Shown: positions 35,226-44,330, counted from the first letter of the stretch. The stretch is 64,000 bases of DNA from Pelagibius sp965227505 (GCF_965227505.1 NZ_OZ245757.1:1798001-1862000), one strand, 5' to 3'. The notes: a model not told the origin generated them from the sequence alone. Numbers and translations: made by a program.

Positions 35226-36365
35226 TCAGTTTCCGCCGGCGACGGATCGGCCGCGCAATTCATTTAGCGGCAGATAGGGAATGGCCCCGCCACCCTGGGC
35301 GCCGCTGTCCATGATGACCTTGTCGGTCTCGCTCAGCACGCCCTGCAGGGTTTCGAGATACATGCGCCGCCGCGTCACATCAGGATTCTGCTGATAGGCC
35401 CGGAAGACCGAGAGGAAACGCTCGGCCTCACCTTCAGCCTCGTTTTCCAGGCGTTCCCTGTAGGCCTCGGCCTCCTGCACCACGCGCAGGGCGTCACCGC
35501 GGGCACGGGGCAGGATGTCGTTGCGATAGCGGTCCGCTTCGTTGCGGGCGCGGTCGCGGTCCTGCTGCGCGCGCAGAACGTCGTTGAAGGCATCGATCAC
35601 AGCATTGGGGGGCTGCACGTCCTGCAGCACCAGCTCGGTGATCTCGATACCGGCTTCGTACTCGTTCAGGGTCGCCTGCAGCAGGCTGCGGGTCTCCGCC
35701 TCCACCGTGCCACGCGCTTCCGTCAGCGCCGGCTGAATGTCCGTGCGGCCGATGATCTCGCGCATCGCACTTTCGGCGGCGATCTTCACCGTGGCTTCAG
35801 GCTCGCGGATGTTGAAGAGATACTGACCGGCGTCTGCGATCTTCCACTGCACAGAGAAGTCGATGTCGATGATGTTCTGATCCCCGGTGAGCATCAGGCT
35901 CTCTTCCTCGACGTCGCGCCGGCCGGTGCGCGCACGCTCTCCGCCGGCAGCCCGGAAGCCCACATCGATCTGCTGCACCGAGGTGACGCTGGGCGTCTCG
36001 ACCGATTCCACCGGCCAGGGAACATGCCAGTTGAGGCCCGGCTGGGTGGTCGCCACCCACTGCCCGAAGCGCAGTACCACACCCTGCTCGTTGGTCTGAA
36101 CCCGGTAGAAGCCGGTCAGGCCCCAGACGACAAGCAGCGCCAGGACAATCAGGATATAGGCTGACTTCCCTAGCCCGCCGCCACCGGGAATGATGCTGCG
36201 GACACGATCCTGGCCCTTCTTGATGAAGTCCTCGATATCGGGCGGACGCTGTCCACCGCCGCCGCCGCCGCCGCGCCCCCAGGGACCGCCGCCACCACCG
36301 GAGCCCCCGGAACCGCCACCGCTGCCGCCCCAAGGGCCGCCGCCACCTTTATTTTCCCAAGGCAT
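35226..36365 (-). CDS. hflK: FtsH-regulating SPFH protein HflK
   Basis: 379 aa with a long Gly-rich N-terminus (GGGGPWGGSGGGSGGS and GGGGGGG), one membrane helix (YILIVLALLVVWGLTGFY) and the band-7 domain VQTNEQGVVLRFGQWVATTQPGLNWH. Conserved tail QTLQGVLSETDKVIMDS-like segment. Upstream partner of hflC; divergent from mrp, with which it shares a 192-bp upstream region. Confidence 0.96.
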   Translation of the reverse strand: MPWENKGGGGPWGGSGGGSGGSGGGGGPWGRGGGGGGGQRPPDIEDFIKKGQDRVRSIIPGGGGLGKSAYILIVLALLVVWGLTGFYRVQTNEQGVVLRFGQWVATTQPGLNWHVPWPVESVETPSVTSVQQIDVGFRAAGGERARTGRRDVEEESLMLTGDQNIIDIDFSVQWKIADAGQYLFNIREPEATVKIAAESAMREIIGRTDIQPALTEARGTVEAETRSLLQATLNEYEAGIEITELVLQDVQPPNAVIDAFNDVLRAQQDRDRARNEADRYRNDILPRARGDALRVVQEAEAYRERLENEAEGEAERFLSVFRAYQQNPDVTRRRMYLETLQGVLSETDKVIMDSGAQGGGAIPYLPLNELRGRSVAGGN

Positions 36366-36557
36366 AACTCATCATCCCGTCGCCTAGTTAAACTGCTGAA
36401 ATCGGATAAACTGCCCCGAAAGGCGTGAATTCGAGGCTGCAAACGCCTTGCGCCGGACTTATATCACGCTGGCGCCATTGTTCTAGCAATGTCTGAACCA
36501 GCAATACCTGGCAGGCCCTCATGCCTGCATATCGGCCGTTTCGGGGAGTTTTCAAGG

Positions 36558-37718
36558 ATGAGTGCAGTAGACGAGGCAAGCATTTTCGCGGCCTTGAAGG
36601 CGATTGTTGAGCCCAGGCAGCAGAAAGACATCGTCAGCCTGGGGATGGTTTCCGGACTTGTCGTCAAGGACGGCAACGTGGGCTTCGCGATCGAGGTGGA
36701 TCCGCGCCAGGGCGCAGCGATGGAACCCCTGCGCAAAGCCGCGGAAAAGGCGGTCTACGACCTGGACGGCGTGACCTCGGTGACGGTCGTGCTGACCGCC
36801 GAGAAGTCCTCCGCCCAGGGCCAACCTCAGGGTCAGCCCCAGGGCCAACCACAGGGCCAATCACAGGGCCAACCGGCGGGCCAGCGCGGCGGCGGACAGC
36901 AACAGGCACTGGTCCCGGGCGTGCGCTCCATCGTCGCAGTGGCCAGCGGCAAGGGCGGCGTCGGCAAGTCGACGACCACCACCAACCTGGCCTTGGCAAT
37001 GGTGCAGCTTGGCCTCAAGGTCGGCGTGCTCGACGCCGACATCTACGGGCCGTCGCAGCCGCGCATGCTGGGCATCAGCGGGCGGCCGAGTTCGCCGGAC
37101 GGCAAGATCCTGAACCCGATGGAGAACTACGGCCTCAAGTGCATGTCCATGGGCTTCCTGGTGGCCGAGGACACGCCGATGATCTGGCGCGGACCGATGG
37201 TGCAGAGCGCGCTGCAGCAGATGCTGCGCGACGTCGACTGGGGCGAACTCGACATCCTCATGGTCGACATGCCGCCGGGCACCGGCGACGCCCAGTTGAC
37301 CATGGCGCAGCAGGTGCCGCTGACCGGCGCCGTCATCGTCTCGACGCCGCAGGACATCGCCCTGCTGGACGCCCGCAAGGGGCTGAACATGTTCCGCAAG
37401 GTTGACGTGCCGGTGCTGGGCATCGTCGAAAACATGAGCGTGTTCATCTGCCCGAACTGCGGCCACGAGTCCCACATCTTCAGTCACGGCGGCGCCCGGC
37501 GCGAAGCCGAGAAGCTGGGCATGGAGTTTCTCGGAGAACTGCCGCTGGATATCGAGATCCGCGAGACCTCCGACGGCGGCCGTCCGATCGTGGTGTCGAA
37601 CCCCGATGCCGCCCAGGCCAAGGCCTATGGCGCCATCGCCGCACGGGTCTGGGAAAAGGTCTCCGCCCAGATCGATGCCGGCGGCGCCCGCCAGGCGCCC
37701 AAGATCGTCATGCAGTAG
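36558..37718 (+). CDS. mrp: Mrp/ApbC iron-sulfur carrier P-loop NTPase
   Basis: About 386 aa from ATG at 36558 (MSAVDEASIFAAL); GGGAG lies upstream. N-terminal DUF59/MIP18 domain (~1-80), then a QGQP repeat linker (~87-106), then the ParA/MinD-like domain with AVASGKGGVGKSTTTTNLALAM (deviant Walker A), VLDADIYGPSQPRMLGI and the CPNC cluster ligand motif. Loads or carries Fe-S clusters. Divergent from hflK. Confidence 0.95.
   Translation: MSAVDEASIFAALKAIVEPRQQKDIVSLGMVSGLVVKDGNVGFAIEVDPRQGAAMEPLRKAAEKAVYDLDGVTSVTVVLTAEKSSAQGQPQGQPQGQPQGQSQGQPAGQRGGGQQQALVPGVRSIVAVASGKGGVGKSTTTTNLALAMVQLGLKVGVLDADIYGPSQPRMLGISGRPSSPDGKILNPMENYGLKCMSMGFLVAEDTPMIWRGPMVQSALQQMLRDVDWGELDILMVDMPPGTGDAQLTMAQQVPLTGAVIVSTPQDIALLDARKGLNMFRKVDVPVLGIVENMSVFICPNCGHESHIFSHGGARREAEKLGMEFLGELPLDIEIRETSDGGRPIVVSNPDAAQAKAYGAIAARVWEKVSAQIDAGGARQAPKIVMQ
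36816..36875 (+). repeat. Five 12-bp units (QGQP linker) inside mrp
   Basis: In-frame tandem CAGGGCCAACCT-like units encode QGQP x3, QGQS, QGQP between the DUF59 and NTPase domains. Varying third positions show that the amino-acid sequence, not the DNA, has been kept. Confidence 0.85.
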
Positions 37719-37938
37719 CCCCCGGGCCCCGGTCCCAGGTCGACGGCTCGGACTCACCCGCTCACCGCAACTCGCAGAAACGTGAGATGCGGTTGAATTG
37801 CTGGCCGCGCCCCGGCACACAACTCTTATGGCCAACGACCAGAGCGGTCCCGCCCCGGCGGGATCTGGACAGGAACCACAAGATCCAGGCCTTTGCGGTC
37901 AAGTCTTTGAGCCCGGGCCTTCGAAAAAGGGAAAGACC

Positions 37939-38433
37939 ATGGCGCAGATTGACGTTTCCCGCCGCCGCTTCGGCGGCCTTGTTCTGGCGAGCGGCCTGGT
38001 CGCCGCCGGAGCGACCCTCACCGCAGTGACGTTTTCCGGGCCCGCCCTGGCCGTCGACCCGGTCTTCACCGCCGGCGGCAAGGCAATCCGCGGCTTCGAC
38101 CCGGTGGCCTACTTCACAGAGGGCAAGCCGGTAAAGGGCAAGCCCCTCTTCACCCACGACTATGACGGCGCGACCTGGCAGTTCGCTTCAGAGGCCAACC
38201 GCGACGCCTTTGCCGCCGACCCGGCCCGCTATGCACCGCAATACGGCGGCTACTGTGCCTGGGCGGTGTCGCAGGGCTATACCGCCTCCGTCGACCCGGA
38301 TGCCTGGAAGATCGTCGACGGCAAGCTCTACCTGAACTACTCCAGATCGGTTCAGCGCCGCTGGGAGCGTGACATTTCCGGCCACATCGCCAAAGCCGAC
38401 ACCAACTGGCCCGGCATCAAGTCGGGTTCGTGA
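37939..38433 (+). CDS. Tat-exported YHS-domain protein
   Basis: 164 aa from ATG at 37939 with AAAAGGG upstream. Twin-Arg signal SRRRFGGLVLASGLVAAG then ALA cleavage near residue 39. The YHS family match is IRGFDPVAYFTEGKPVKG with YDGATWQFASEANRDAFAADPARYAPQYGGYCAWAV. YHS proteins of this type may bind metal in the periplasm. No cofactor gene neighbours; stands alone downstream of mrp. Confidence 0.87.
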   Translation: MAQIDVSRRRFGGLVLASGLVAAGATLTAVTFSGPALAVDPVFTAGGKAIRGFDPVAYFTEGKPVKGKPLFTHDYDGATWQFASEANRDAFAADPARYAPQYGGYCAWAVSQGYTASVDPDAWKIVDGKLYLNYSRSVQRRWERDISGHIAKADTNWPGIKSGS

Positions 38434-38520
38434 CCAGGGTCTGTTCGTGACCGCAACCGGCAGTTCACGCCGGTTCGTCGCTTGAAGTTCGGCGCTTGAA
38501 GTTCGGCGGTTGAGGTCTGC

Positions 38521-38940
38521 TCAGCCGCCGAACATGCGTTTCAGGTTCTCGAAGCCGGCCTCGTAGACCTGGCTGATCTGCTCGATGGCGTTGTTCTCCG
38601 TTGCGCCCGAGGCGTCGAACTCGCTGGACCACTCGACCACGCAACCGCCGGAGTCCGCCTCGCGCACCCGCAAGGTGGCGGTGTAGTTGGCGACCGGCAG
38701 AGGGCTGGAGAGGATCGAATAGGTATAGAGCCGCTCGTGCTCGTCGATCTCCTCGAGCTTCTCCTCAATAGTACCGCCGCCCATCAGCGTCACGGTCCGC
38801 AAGGTGGTGCCGCCGTCCGTCTTGCTCTCGCTTTTCTGGACCGCCGGATGCCAGTCCGGCAAGCCGTTGAAGTTGCCGATCACCGACCAGACAGCCTGAG
38901 CCGGAACCGGCAGTTCCGTTGTGGAACTGACTTTTGGCAT
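38521..38940 (-). CDS. SRPBCC (START-like) family protein
   Basis: 139 aa. Pattern SSTTELPVPAQAVWSVIGNFNGLPDWHPAVQKSE is the polyketide_cyc2/SRPBCC family; the end is YEAGFENLKRMF. Binds small hydrophobic molecules in a cavity; no specific ligand can be given. Tail-to-tail with the YHS gene. Confidence 0.85.
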   Translation of the reverse strand: MPKVSSTTELPVPAQAVWSVIGNFNGLPDWHPAVQKSESKTDGGTTLRTVTLMGGGTIEEKLEEIDEHERLYTYSILSSPLPVANYTATLRVREADSGGCVVEWSSEFDASGATENNAIEQISQVYEAGFENLKRMFGG

Positions 38941-39029
38941 GACCGTGCGACCTCCCCTTTTTCATCAAGATTGCCGGGACAGTGTAGAGCCTAACCCGGC
39001 GAGATTGAACCGTCGCGGTTCGATGGGCC

Positions 39030-39563
39030 TCAGGCCGCCCCGCGGCGCTCCAGGATCACGAAGCTGAAGTCCGGCTGTCCGTCGCCGGACGAGGCCTGGT
39101 GCTCGCGCATCACCTCCCGCCATTCCTGGGGGTCGAGCGGGGGGAAATGGGTGTCGCCTTCGGGCGCGGCGTGGACTTCCGTCAGGTAGACGCGCGCCGC
39201 CCGCGCCAGCGTCAGGGCGTAGATCTGGCCGCCGCCGATGACCATGATTTCGCGCCGGGGGCCGTCCTCGGGGATCTCGGCCGCCAGATCGGACGCCCGC
39301 GCAAGCGCCGCCTCCAGATCGGCGAAGACCTCCGCCCCCTCCGGGCGAAAAGAAGGGTCGCGGCTGATCACCAGGTTCGGGCGGCCCGGCAGCGGACGGC
39401 CGATCGACTGAAACGTCTTGCGGCCCATGACAATGGGCTTGCCCAGGGTCTGGGCCTTGAAGAACTGCAGATCGCCTGAGAGATGCCAGGGCAGGCCGCC
39501 CGCACGCCCGATGACGCCGTTGTCACCGCGCGCCAGGATCAGGGCGATGGGAACCTCGGACAT
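39030..39563 (-). CDS. folA: Dihydrofolate reductase
   Basis: 177 aa. Motifs ALILARGDNGVIGRAGGLPWHLSGDLQFFK, GKPIVMGRKTFQSIGRPLPGRPN and VIGGGQIYALTL are DHFR hallmarks. Makes tetrahydrofolate for thymidylate and formyl-THF supply. 21 nt after thyA in the same orientation (thyA-folA order). Confidence 0.97.
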   Translation of the reverse strand: MSEVPIALILARGDNGVIGRAGGLPWHLSGDLQFFKAQTLGKPIVMGRKTFQSIGRPLPGRPNLVISRDPSFRPEGAEVFADLEAALARASDLAAEIPEDGPRREIMVIGGGQIYALTLARAARVYLTEVHAAPEGDTHFPPLDPQEWREVMREHQASSGDGQPDFSFVILERRGAA

Positions 39564-39584
39564 AGGGCGCAGCCGGAGCCCCGG

Positions 39585-40379
39585 TCAGACGGCCACGGGC
39601 GCGGAGATGTGCGGATGGGCCTCGTAGCCGGTCAGTTCGAAGTCTTCATAGCGGAAGGCGAAGAGGTCGCGGACCGCCGGATTGATACGCATTTGCGGCA
39701 AAGGCAGCGGCGCGCGCTGAAGCTGCAGGTCGGCCTGCTGCTGATGGTTCACATAGAGATGGGCATCGCCCAGCGTGTGCACGAACTCCCCGGGCGTCAG
39801 TTCCGAGACCTGCGCGACCATCATGGTGAGAAGTGCATAGGAGGCGATGTTGAAAGGCACGCCGAGGAAGATATCCGCACTGCGCTGATAGAGCTGGCAG
39901 GACAGGCGGCCGTCGGCGACGTAGAACTGGAACAGGCAGTGGCAGGGCGGCAGGGCCATGCGCTCGATCTCCGCCACGTTCCAGGCGCTGACCACAAGGC
40001 GTCGCGAATTCGGATTGGTTCTCAACTGGTCGAGGATCTGGCCGATCTGGTCGATATGCCGGCCATCGGGCGCCGGCCAGGACCGCCACTGGGCGCCGTA
40101 GATCGGGCCGAGATTGCCGTCTTCGTCGGCCCATTCGTCCCAGATGCGCACGCCGTTGGCCTTCAGATAGGCGATGTTGGTGTCGCCCTGAAGGAACCAG
40201 AGGAGTTCATGAACGATCGATTTCACATGCAGCTTCTTGGTGGTGACGAGGGGAAAGCCCTCGGACAGATCGAAGCGCATCTGATGACCGAAGATGCTTT
40301 GCGTTCCGGTGCCCGTGCGGTCGCCCTTGTAGCTGCCGTCTTCGCGCACCTTGCGCAACAGGTCGAGATACTGCTTCAC
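39585..40379 (-). CDS. thyA: Thymidylate synthase
   Basis: 264 aa. Catalytic Cys in ALPPCHCLFQFYV; folate/dUMP site RSADIFLGVPFNIASYALLTMM, and YGAQWRSWPAPDG. Start MKQYLDLLRKVREDG at 40379. Methylates dUMP to dTMP and produces dihydrofolate, which folA recycles. Confidence 0.98.
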   Translation of the reverse strand: MKQYLDLLRKVREDGSYKGDRTGTGTQSIFGHQMRFDLSEGFPLVTTKKLHVKSIVHELLWFLQGDTNIAYLKANGVRIWDEWADEDGNLGPIYGAQWRSWPAPDGRHIDQIGQILDQLRTNPNSRRLVVSAWNVAEIERMALPPCHCLFQFYVADGRLSCQLYQRSADIFLGVPFNIASYALLTMMVAQVSELTPGEFVHTLGDAHLYVNHQQQADLQLQRAPLPLPQMRINPAVRDLFAFRYEDFELTGYEAHPHISAPVAV

Positions 40380-40670
40380 GGTCGCTCAAGTCCCAAGTTT
40401 CTCTGAGTCCGCACCCGCCGGGCGCCGCCACCGCCTCCGCCGGCGCCAGACCGGGGCGGCGGCCGGCCGACTCGGCCGTCGCAAGTGTAGCGCAATGCCC
40501 AGCCGGCTGCAGCGCTAACGGGCGCGGCTTTATCCCCAGCACGCCAGCCCCAAGCGGCCCGGGTCGCCGACCCGGGCCTTAAGGCTCTGTTAACCCCGGG
40601 CGCCCAGAGGCGAGATGGCGGTGGCGGGGCGGCGGGGGCCGCCGCCTTCCCGGCCCCTTTTCGCGGTTCT
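40380..40670. other. Intergenic region thyA / ssrA
   Basis: About 290 bp, high GC with no open reading frame that I recognise. It holds the thyA promoter area on the minus strand. The ssrA promoter begins at its right edge. Confidence 0.45.
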
Positions 40671-40698
40671 TTCAACCGCTTCGGAAAGTGCCTATATT
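40671..40698 (+). promoter_or_regulatory. Putative sigma-70 promoter of ssrA
   Basis: TTCAAC (40671-40676), 16-nt spacer, TATATT (40693-40698); next to GCCGGTTATCCGGC, the probable first hairpin of the RNA. The AT-rich -10 region stands out in GC-rich surroundings. Confidence 0.55.
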
Positions 40699-40705
40699 AT
40701 ACCTG

Positions 40706-41072
40706 CCGGTTATCCGGCTATGGCGCTAAACAGGCCTGTGGAATAAGCGCGACGGACCCGGGGGCAGTACCCGGCGCCTCCACCAAATTCCGCCAATTCA
40801 GCCGATCTTTGTGGTGGTTGAGGGGACCTTTTGGGGGCGAAACAGGATCGACGTGCGTGGTAAAGACGGGTTTGGTTCCCGGCATGGTACCGCCGTTATC
40901 GGGCCATACTATAGTTGCGAACGACAACTACAGTGAGGCACGCCTCGCCGCTTAATAGCGGTCGGGTTAGCCGACTTAAGCCCTAGGCCTTCACACGCCT
41001 AGGCGGGGTTCGGGGCGCACCTGGCAACAGAAGCGCCCCACCTTGGGGCGCAGAGGCAACAGAAGCGCCCCA
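40706..41072 (+). ncRNA. ssrA: Circularly permuted (two-piece) tmRNA
   Basis: Gene order is inverted: the acceptor piece with T-arm (GGGGGCAGTACCCGG) and CGCCTCC-ACCA end (40775-40785) comes first, then a ~47-nt internal transcribed spacer. The 5' end of the coding piece follows, GGGGGCGAAACAGGATCGACG at 40833. GGGGGCG pairs with CGCCTCC over 7 bp (one G-U). The tag frame (40917-40955) reads ANDNYSEARLAA followed by TAA TAG, so the tag with charged Ala is AANDNYSEARLAA. Two near-identical GGGGCG/CGCCCC hairpins near 41012-41071 follow; ends are approximate. Rescues stalled ribosomes with SmpB. Confidence 0.93.
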
Positions 41073-41191
41073 GAAGGGTTGCTGGCGAAAGCCCGCGCCC
41101 CATCCGCAACCGCCCGGGCCGGGCAGCCGCTTGCGTGGCCCGGCGAACAGACAAGAGGCGCAGCGGGTGAGCGTGCAGGGAGCGCGAAATC

Positions 41192-41773
41192 GTGGTGGAG
41201 GCTATGGCGAAAGAGGAATTGCGATACGACCGTATGGTCGAGGATGCCCTACGCAGCGTGGTCAGGCGGGCCCTTACGCACGTTGCGGAGAACGGCTTGC
41301 CGGGCAACCATCACTTCTACATCACCTTTCGCACCGATCAGGAAGGCGTCGAGATGCCCGCGACGCTCCGGGACCGCTATCCGGGCGAAATGACCATCGT
41401 TCTGCAGCATCAGTTCTGGGGGCTGGAGATCTCTGAAAAGGAGTTCTCGGTAACGCTCAGCTTCGCGGACGTGCCGCACCGCCTGGTCGTGCCCTTCCCG
41501 TCGGTCACCGCCTTTGCCGATCCTTCGGTGCGCTTCGGCCTGCAGTTCGATGTGGACTCCGCCACAGGCGGCGCCGCGCCCCAGGAAGGCGGCTCCGCCG
41601 CCCAGGTTCTGGAGGGCGCGAAATCCGGCCTCTCCGACCAGCCAGAGGCCGCACCGCCCCCGGACAGCCCGTCCGAAAAAACGGCGGCAGCGGACAGCGA
41701 AGACGAGAACAAGGACGAAGAAACGCCCACAGCCGAGAAGGTCGTCACCCTCGACGCGTTTCGCAAAAAGTAG
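41192..41773 (+). CDS. sspB: SspB family proteolysis adaptor
   Basis: 193 aa. Folded core 1-120 (ALTHVAENGLPGNHHFYITFRTDQEGVEMP, MTIVLQHQFWGLEISEKEFSVTLSF), then a flexible acidic linker and C-terminal VVTLDAFRKK for ClpX contact. Start is GTG at 41192 (AGGGAG 9 nt upstream) or ATG at 41204. It delivers tmRNA-tagged proteins to ClpXP, and it lies directly downstream of the gene encoding that tag. Confidence 0.9.
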   Translation: MVEAMAKEELRYDRMVEDALRSVVRRALTHVAENGLPGNHHFYITFRTDQEGVEMPATLRDRYPGEMTIVLQHQFWGLEISEKEFSVTLSFADVPHRLVVPFPSVTAFADPSVRFGLQFDVDSATGGAAPQEGGSAAQVLEGAKSGLSDQPEAAPPPDSPSEKTAAADSEDENKDEETPTAEKVVTLDAFRKK

Positions 41774-41940
41774 GGTCGCGAGAAGCAGGATCGCGAAAAG
41801 CAGGCCGGCCGTGCCGCGGCCGGCAAATGATCCGATATCGCGGAAGATGGCCGTGCCGCACAGCAAGACAGGCGCATCGGACCTGACCCGAGACCCGCAA
41901 CTCAGGCCCGCGGTCCAGGTCCACAGCTCTGGCCGGCTCC

Positions 41941-42171
41941 TTACGACGGGTGGCGCTTTTTCGCCGTGGCAGGATCCCAGGGCCTGACCGTCTTCTCGGA
42001 CGGCCGCGCGCCCAGCTTGTCCGCCACCGAGGGCCGACGCATCAGGCCGACGAATTCCTCGAACCGGCGCCTCAACTCGCGCTTCTCCTCCGGGCTCATT
42101 TCGTCCTCGGGGATCTGGCTGAGGTCGCGATGGCGGATGTCGTCTGCGGCCTCTTCCTTCGGGCGCTGCAT
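41941..42171 (-). CDS. Hypothetical 76-aa acidic/charged protein
   Basis: Not recognised. The sequence begins QRPKEEAADDIRHRDLSQI, with SPEEKRELRRRFEEFVGLMRRPS and the terminal KTVRPWDPATAKKRH, so one amphipathic helix around residues 25-46. Convergent with sspB. Start ATG at 42171. Probably real because its codon composition matches its neighbours, but no homologue family is named. Confidence 0.6.
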   Translation of the reverse strand: MQRPKEEAADDIRHRDLSQIPEDEMSPEEKRELRRRFEEFVGLMRRPSVADKLGARPSEKTVRPWDPATAKKRHPS

Positions 42172-42318
42172 GGCAGCCTCTCCAGCGGTTTTGCGGTCAG
42201 TTCTTAGGTCTGCGGCACTGAAGCGGACAAGGCCTCAGTCCCTCACTATCATTGCCGGGCTTGGTTAAGAGAGCGTTACGCCAGCACCATTCCTTCGAAT
42301 CGATCCAGCCCTGAAAAT

Positions 42319-42966
42319 ATGAGGAATTCCAAGGATATAGCCGTCGAGGTGCCGACCTTCCTGCGTCAGGGGCCGGCCGATGCGGCGCTCACCTTCGCTT
42401 TCGCCCACGGCGCCGGCGCGCCGATGGACACGCCGTTTATGACCTTCTTCGCAGACGGCCTTGCGGACCGGGGCTGGCAGGTCCTGCGCTTCGAGTTCCC
42501 CTATATGGCCAAGCGCCGGGTTGACGGAAAACGGCGCCCGCCCGACCGCGCCCCGCTGCTGCTGGCCGGCTGGCAGGCGGTGATCGACCGCCTTGGGCCG
42601 GAGCGGCTGGTGATCGGCGGCAAGTCGATGGGCGGGCGCATGGCCAGCCTCGTTGCCGAGCGCGCCGGGGTGCGCGGTCTGGTCTGCCTCGGCTACCCCT
42701 TTCACCCCGCGGGCAAGCCCGAGCGCCTGCGCACAGAGCACCTGGAAGCCCTTTCGGTTCCCACCCTGATCCTGCAAGGCAGCCGGGACGCCATGGGCAA
42801 CCGCGAAGAGGTGAGCGGCTACCGGCTTTCGGCCGGCATCGACCTTCACTGGGCCGAAGACGGCGATCACGATCTGAAGCCGCGCAAGGCCAGCGGGCGC
42901 TCTGCCGAGCAGAACTGGCAGGAGGCCCTGCAGGCGCTGCACGCTTTTCTGCAGCGCCTGCAGTAG
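42319..42966 (+). CDS. Alpha/beta hydrolase, KANL3/Tex30-like
   Basis: 215 aa. Oxyanion region AFAHGAGAPMDTPFM, nucleophile elbow GGKSMGGRMAS with Ser, Asp in ILQGSRDAMGN and His in AEDGDHDLKP, so the catalytic triad is complete. KANL3/Tex30-type small dienelactone-like hydrolases. The substrate is unknown. Ends 8 nt before the converging VOC gene stop. Confidence 0.85.
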   Translation: MRNSKDIAVEVPTFLRQGPADAALTFAFAHGAGAPMDTPFMTFFADGLADRGWQVLRFEFPYMAKRRVDGKRRPPDRAPLLLAGWQAVIDRLGPERLVIGGKSMGGRMASLVAERAGVRGLVCLGYPFHPAGKPERLRTEHLEALSVPTLILQGSRDAMGNREEVSGYRLSAGIDLHWAEDGDHDLKPRKASGRSAEQNWQEALQALHAFLQRLQ

Positions 42967-42973
42967 AGCACGC

Positions 42974-43474
42974 TCACGCGACGATGGACGCGCTGGCCGG
43001 CGGCGGCAGGTGGACCAGCTCGAACTTCATGCCGTCCGGGTCGGCAAAGAACAGAGCGTAGTAGCCCGGCTCGTAATCGTAGTCCGCCGGCGGGTCGAGG
43101 ATCTCGATCCCCTGCTCGCGCAGAAAGGCATGACAGCGGTCCACCGTCTCGCGGCTGTCGGCGTTGAAGGCGAAGTGGTGAAATCCGGGCGCATAGCGCT
43201 CCGGCCGGCGCCCCGCATGCTCCGGCTTGGCCTGCCAGAGGTTGAACGCGCAGCCGCTGGCCGAGAGCCAGACTGACATCTCCGCAGTCTGGTGAATCAC
43301 TTCGTAGCCGAGAAAGCGCAGCAGCGGTCCATAAAAGCGCTCCGTCGACTCCGCGAGACCGCTGACCGTAATGCCAATGTGGTTCATGGTGCCCAGCACC
43401 GGTTCCGGCGCGGTGTCCTGGCCGGTGGTGGCCGCATCGGGCGCTCCTGTCTGCGCGGTGAGCGTTTCCGTCAT
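42974..43474 (-). CDS. VOC-family metalloprotein (glyoxalase/extradiol type)
   Basis: 166 aa. An N-terminal disordered Ala/Thr-rich stretch (1-28), then TMNHIGITVSGLAESTERFYG with metal His, GFHHFAFNADSRE with second His, and MKFELVHLPP with Glu, so a complete VOC metal site. One domain in this gene. 71 nt after the second VOC gene; likely the same transcript. Confidence 0.85.
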   Translation of the reverse strand: MTETLTAQTGAPDAATTGQDTAPEPVLGTMNHIGITVSGLAESTERFYGPLLRFLGYEVIHQTAEMSVWLSASGCAFNLWQAKPEHAGRRPERYAPGFHHFAFNADSRETVDRCHAFLREQGIEILDPPADYDYEPGYYALFFADPDGMKFELVHLPPPASASIVA

Positions 43475-43545
43475 CTGTTCAGCCTCTCGCTTTATCTCTG
43501 TTGTGCGGGATCCCCGGTGTTTTTCGCTCCGGGGCCGAAGCGCCT

Positions 43546-44028
43546 TCAGCCAAGCGCGGGCTCGGCAAAAGCCAGGCCGCTCTCGGCCGCAGCGGCCTTG
43601 GGCAGCGTCTTGCCCGGATCGCGGTACTGCGCGGCGTAGTCGGCGGTCGGTTCTGTTGCGGTGTAGAAATCCAGGACGATCCCGTTGGGATCCTGGATCG
43701 CGAAATGACGCTGCCCCCAGGGCTCGTCCCGGAGCGCGATTTCGATTTCAAATCCACGCCGCAGCAGGTCGTCGTGCACGCTGTCGACCTCGGCAACCTC
43801 AAGACCGAGGAACAGCCCCCTGCCATCGAAGCGTGAGCGAAACAGCGGATGCTGGTTCGCCTGCCCGGGCCGCATGAATGCCAGCTGCAGGGTCGGATTG
43901 GCCGGCCAGACGAGATGGACGTACCACTCCCCCTCGAAGGCATAGGTGAACTGCAGGGCCCGGTAGAAGGTCTTGGTTTCGGCAAAGCGGTCAGTGGTGA
44001 TGATGGGATGCAGGCTGCTCATCCGCAT
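43546..44028 (-). CDS. VOC-family protein (second copy)
   Basis: 160 aa from ATG at 44028 (or 44022). Pattern LHPIITTDRFAETKTFYRAL, GRGLFLGLEVAEVDSVHDDLL, QRHFAIQDPNGIVLDFY resembles antibiotic-binding or bleomycin-resistance type VOC proteins. The metal His positions differ from the neighbour, so it may bind without catalysis. A 20-bp near-palindrome lies 72 bp upstream of the start (44100-44119), identical to one before the regulator at 45575. Confidence 0.83.
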   Translation of the reverse strand: MRMSSLHPIITTDRFAETKTFYRALQFTYAFEGEWYVHLVWPANPTLQLAFMRPGQANQHPLFRSRFDGRGLFLGLEVAEVDSVHDDLLRRGFEIEIALRDEPWGQRHFAIQDPNGIVLDFYTATEPTADYAAQYRDPGKTLPKAAAAESGLAFAEPALG

Positions 44029-44099
44029 GGCGGCGGGTCTCCGTGGCTCGGGGCTTACATTCGGGCTTTGTTCTCGCCCTCTTTGTAGCAAAGCCGTGC

Positions 44100-44119
44100 T
44101 GACAACATGCTGTCAGCAT
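44100..44119. promoter_or_regulatory. Putative operator, copy 1 (upstream of VOC2)
   Basis: TGACAACATGCTGTCAGCAT, an inverted repeat TGACA ... TGTCA. Identical to 45521-45540. Probably bound by the WYL regulator encoded next to copy 2 (inference). Confidence 0.6.
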
Positions 44120-44330
44120 CATGCGCGGAGGCAGCCTTTCATGCGCAGCGCCAGTCGAAAGACCACTGGGCCGATCGGGCGCTGGATCAAAAGCCGGACA
44201 AGCAGGGTCGCGTCGCCGAAATCCGGCCGGGGCCGGCATCGGCCCTGCGGGAACGCAGAGCGGGGCCAGCCCAGGCCGGTCAGGAGTTTGCGCACCGTCC
44301 CGGCGGGCCGGCGCGCTGATGCGTCCGTGG

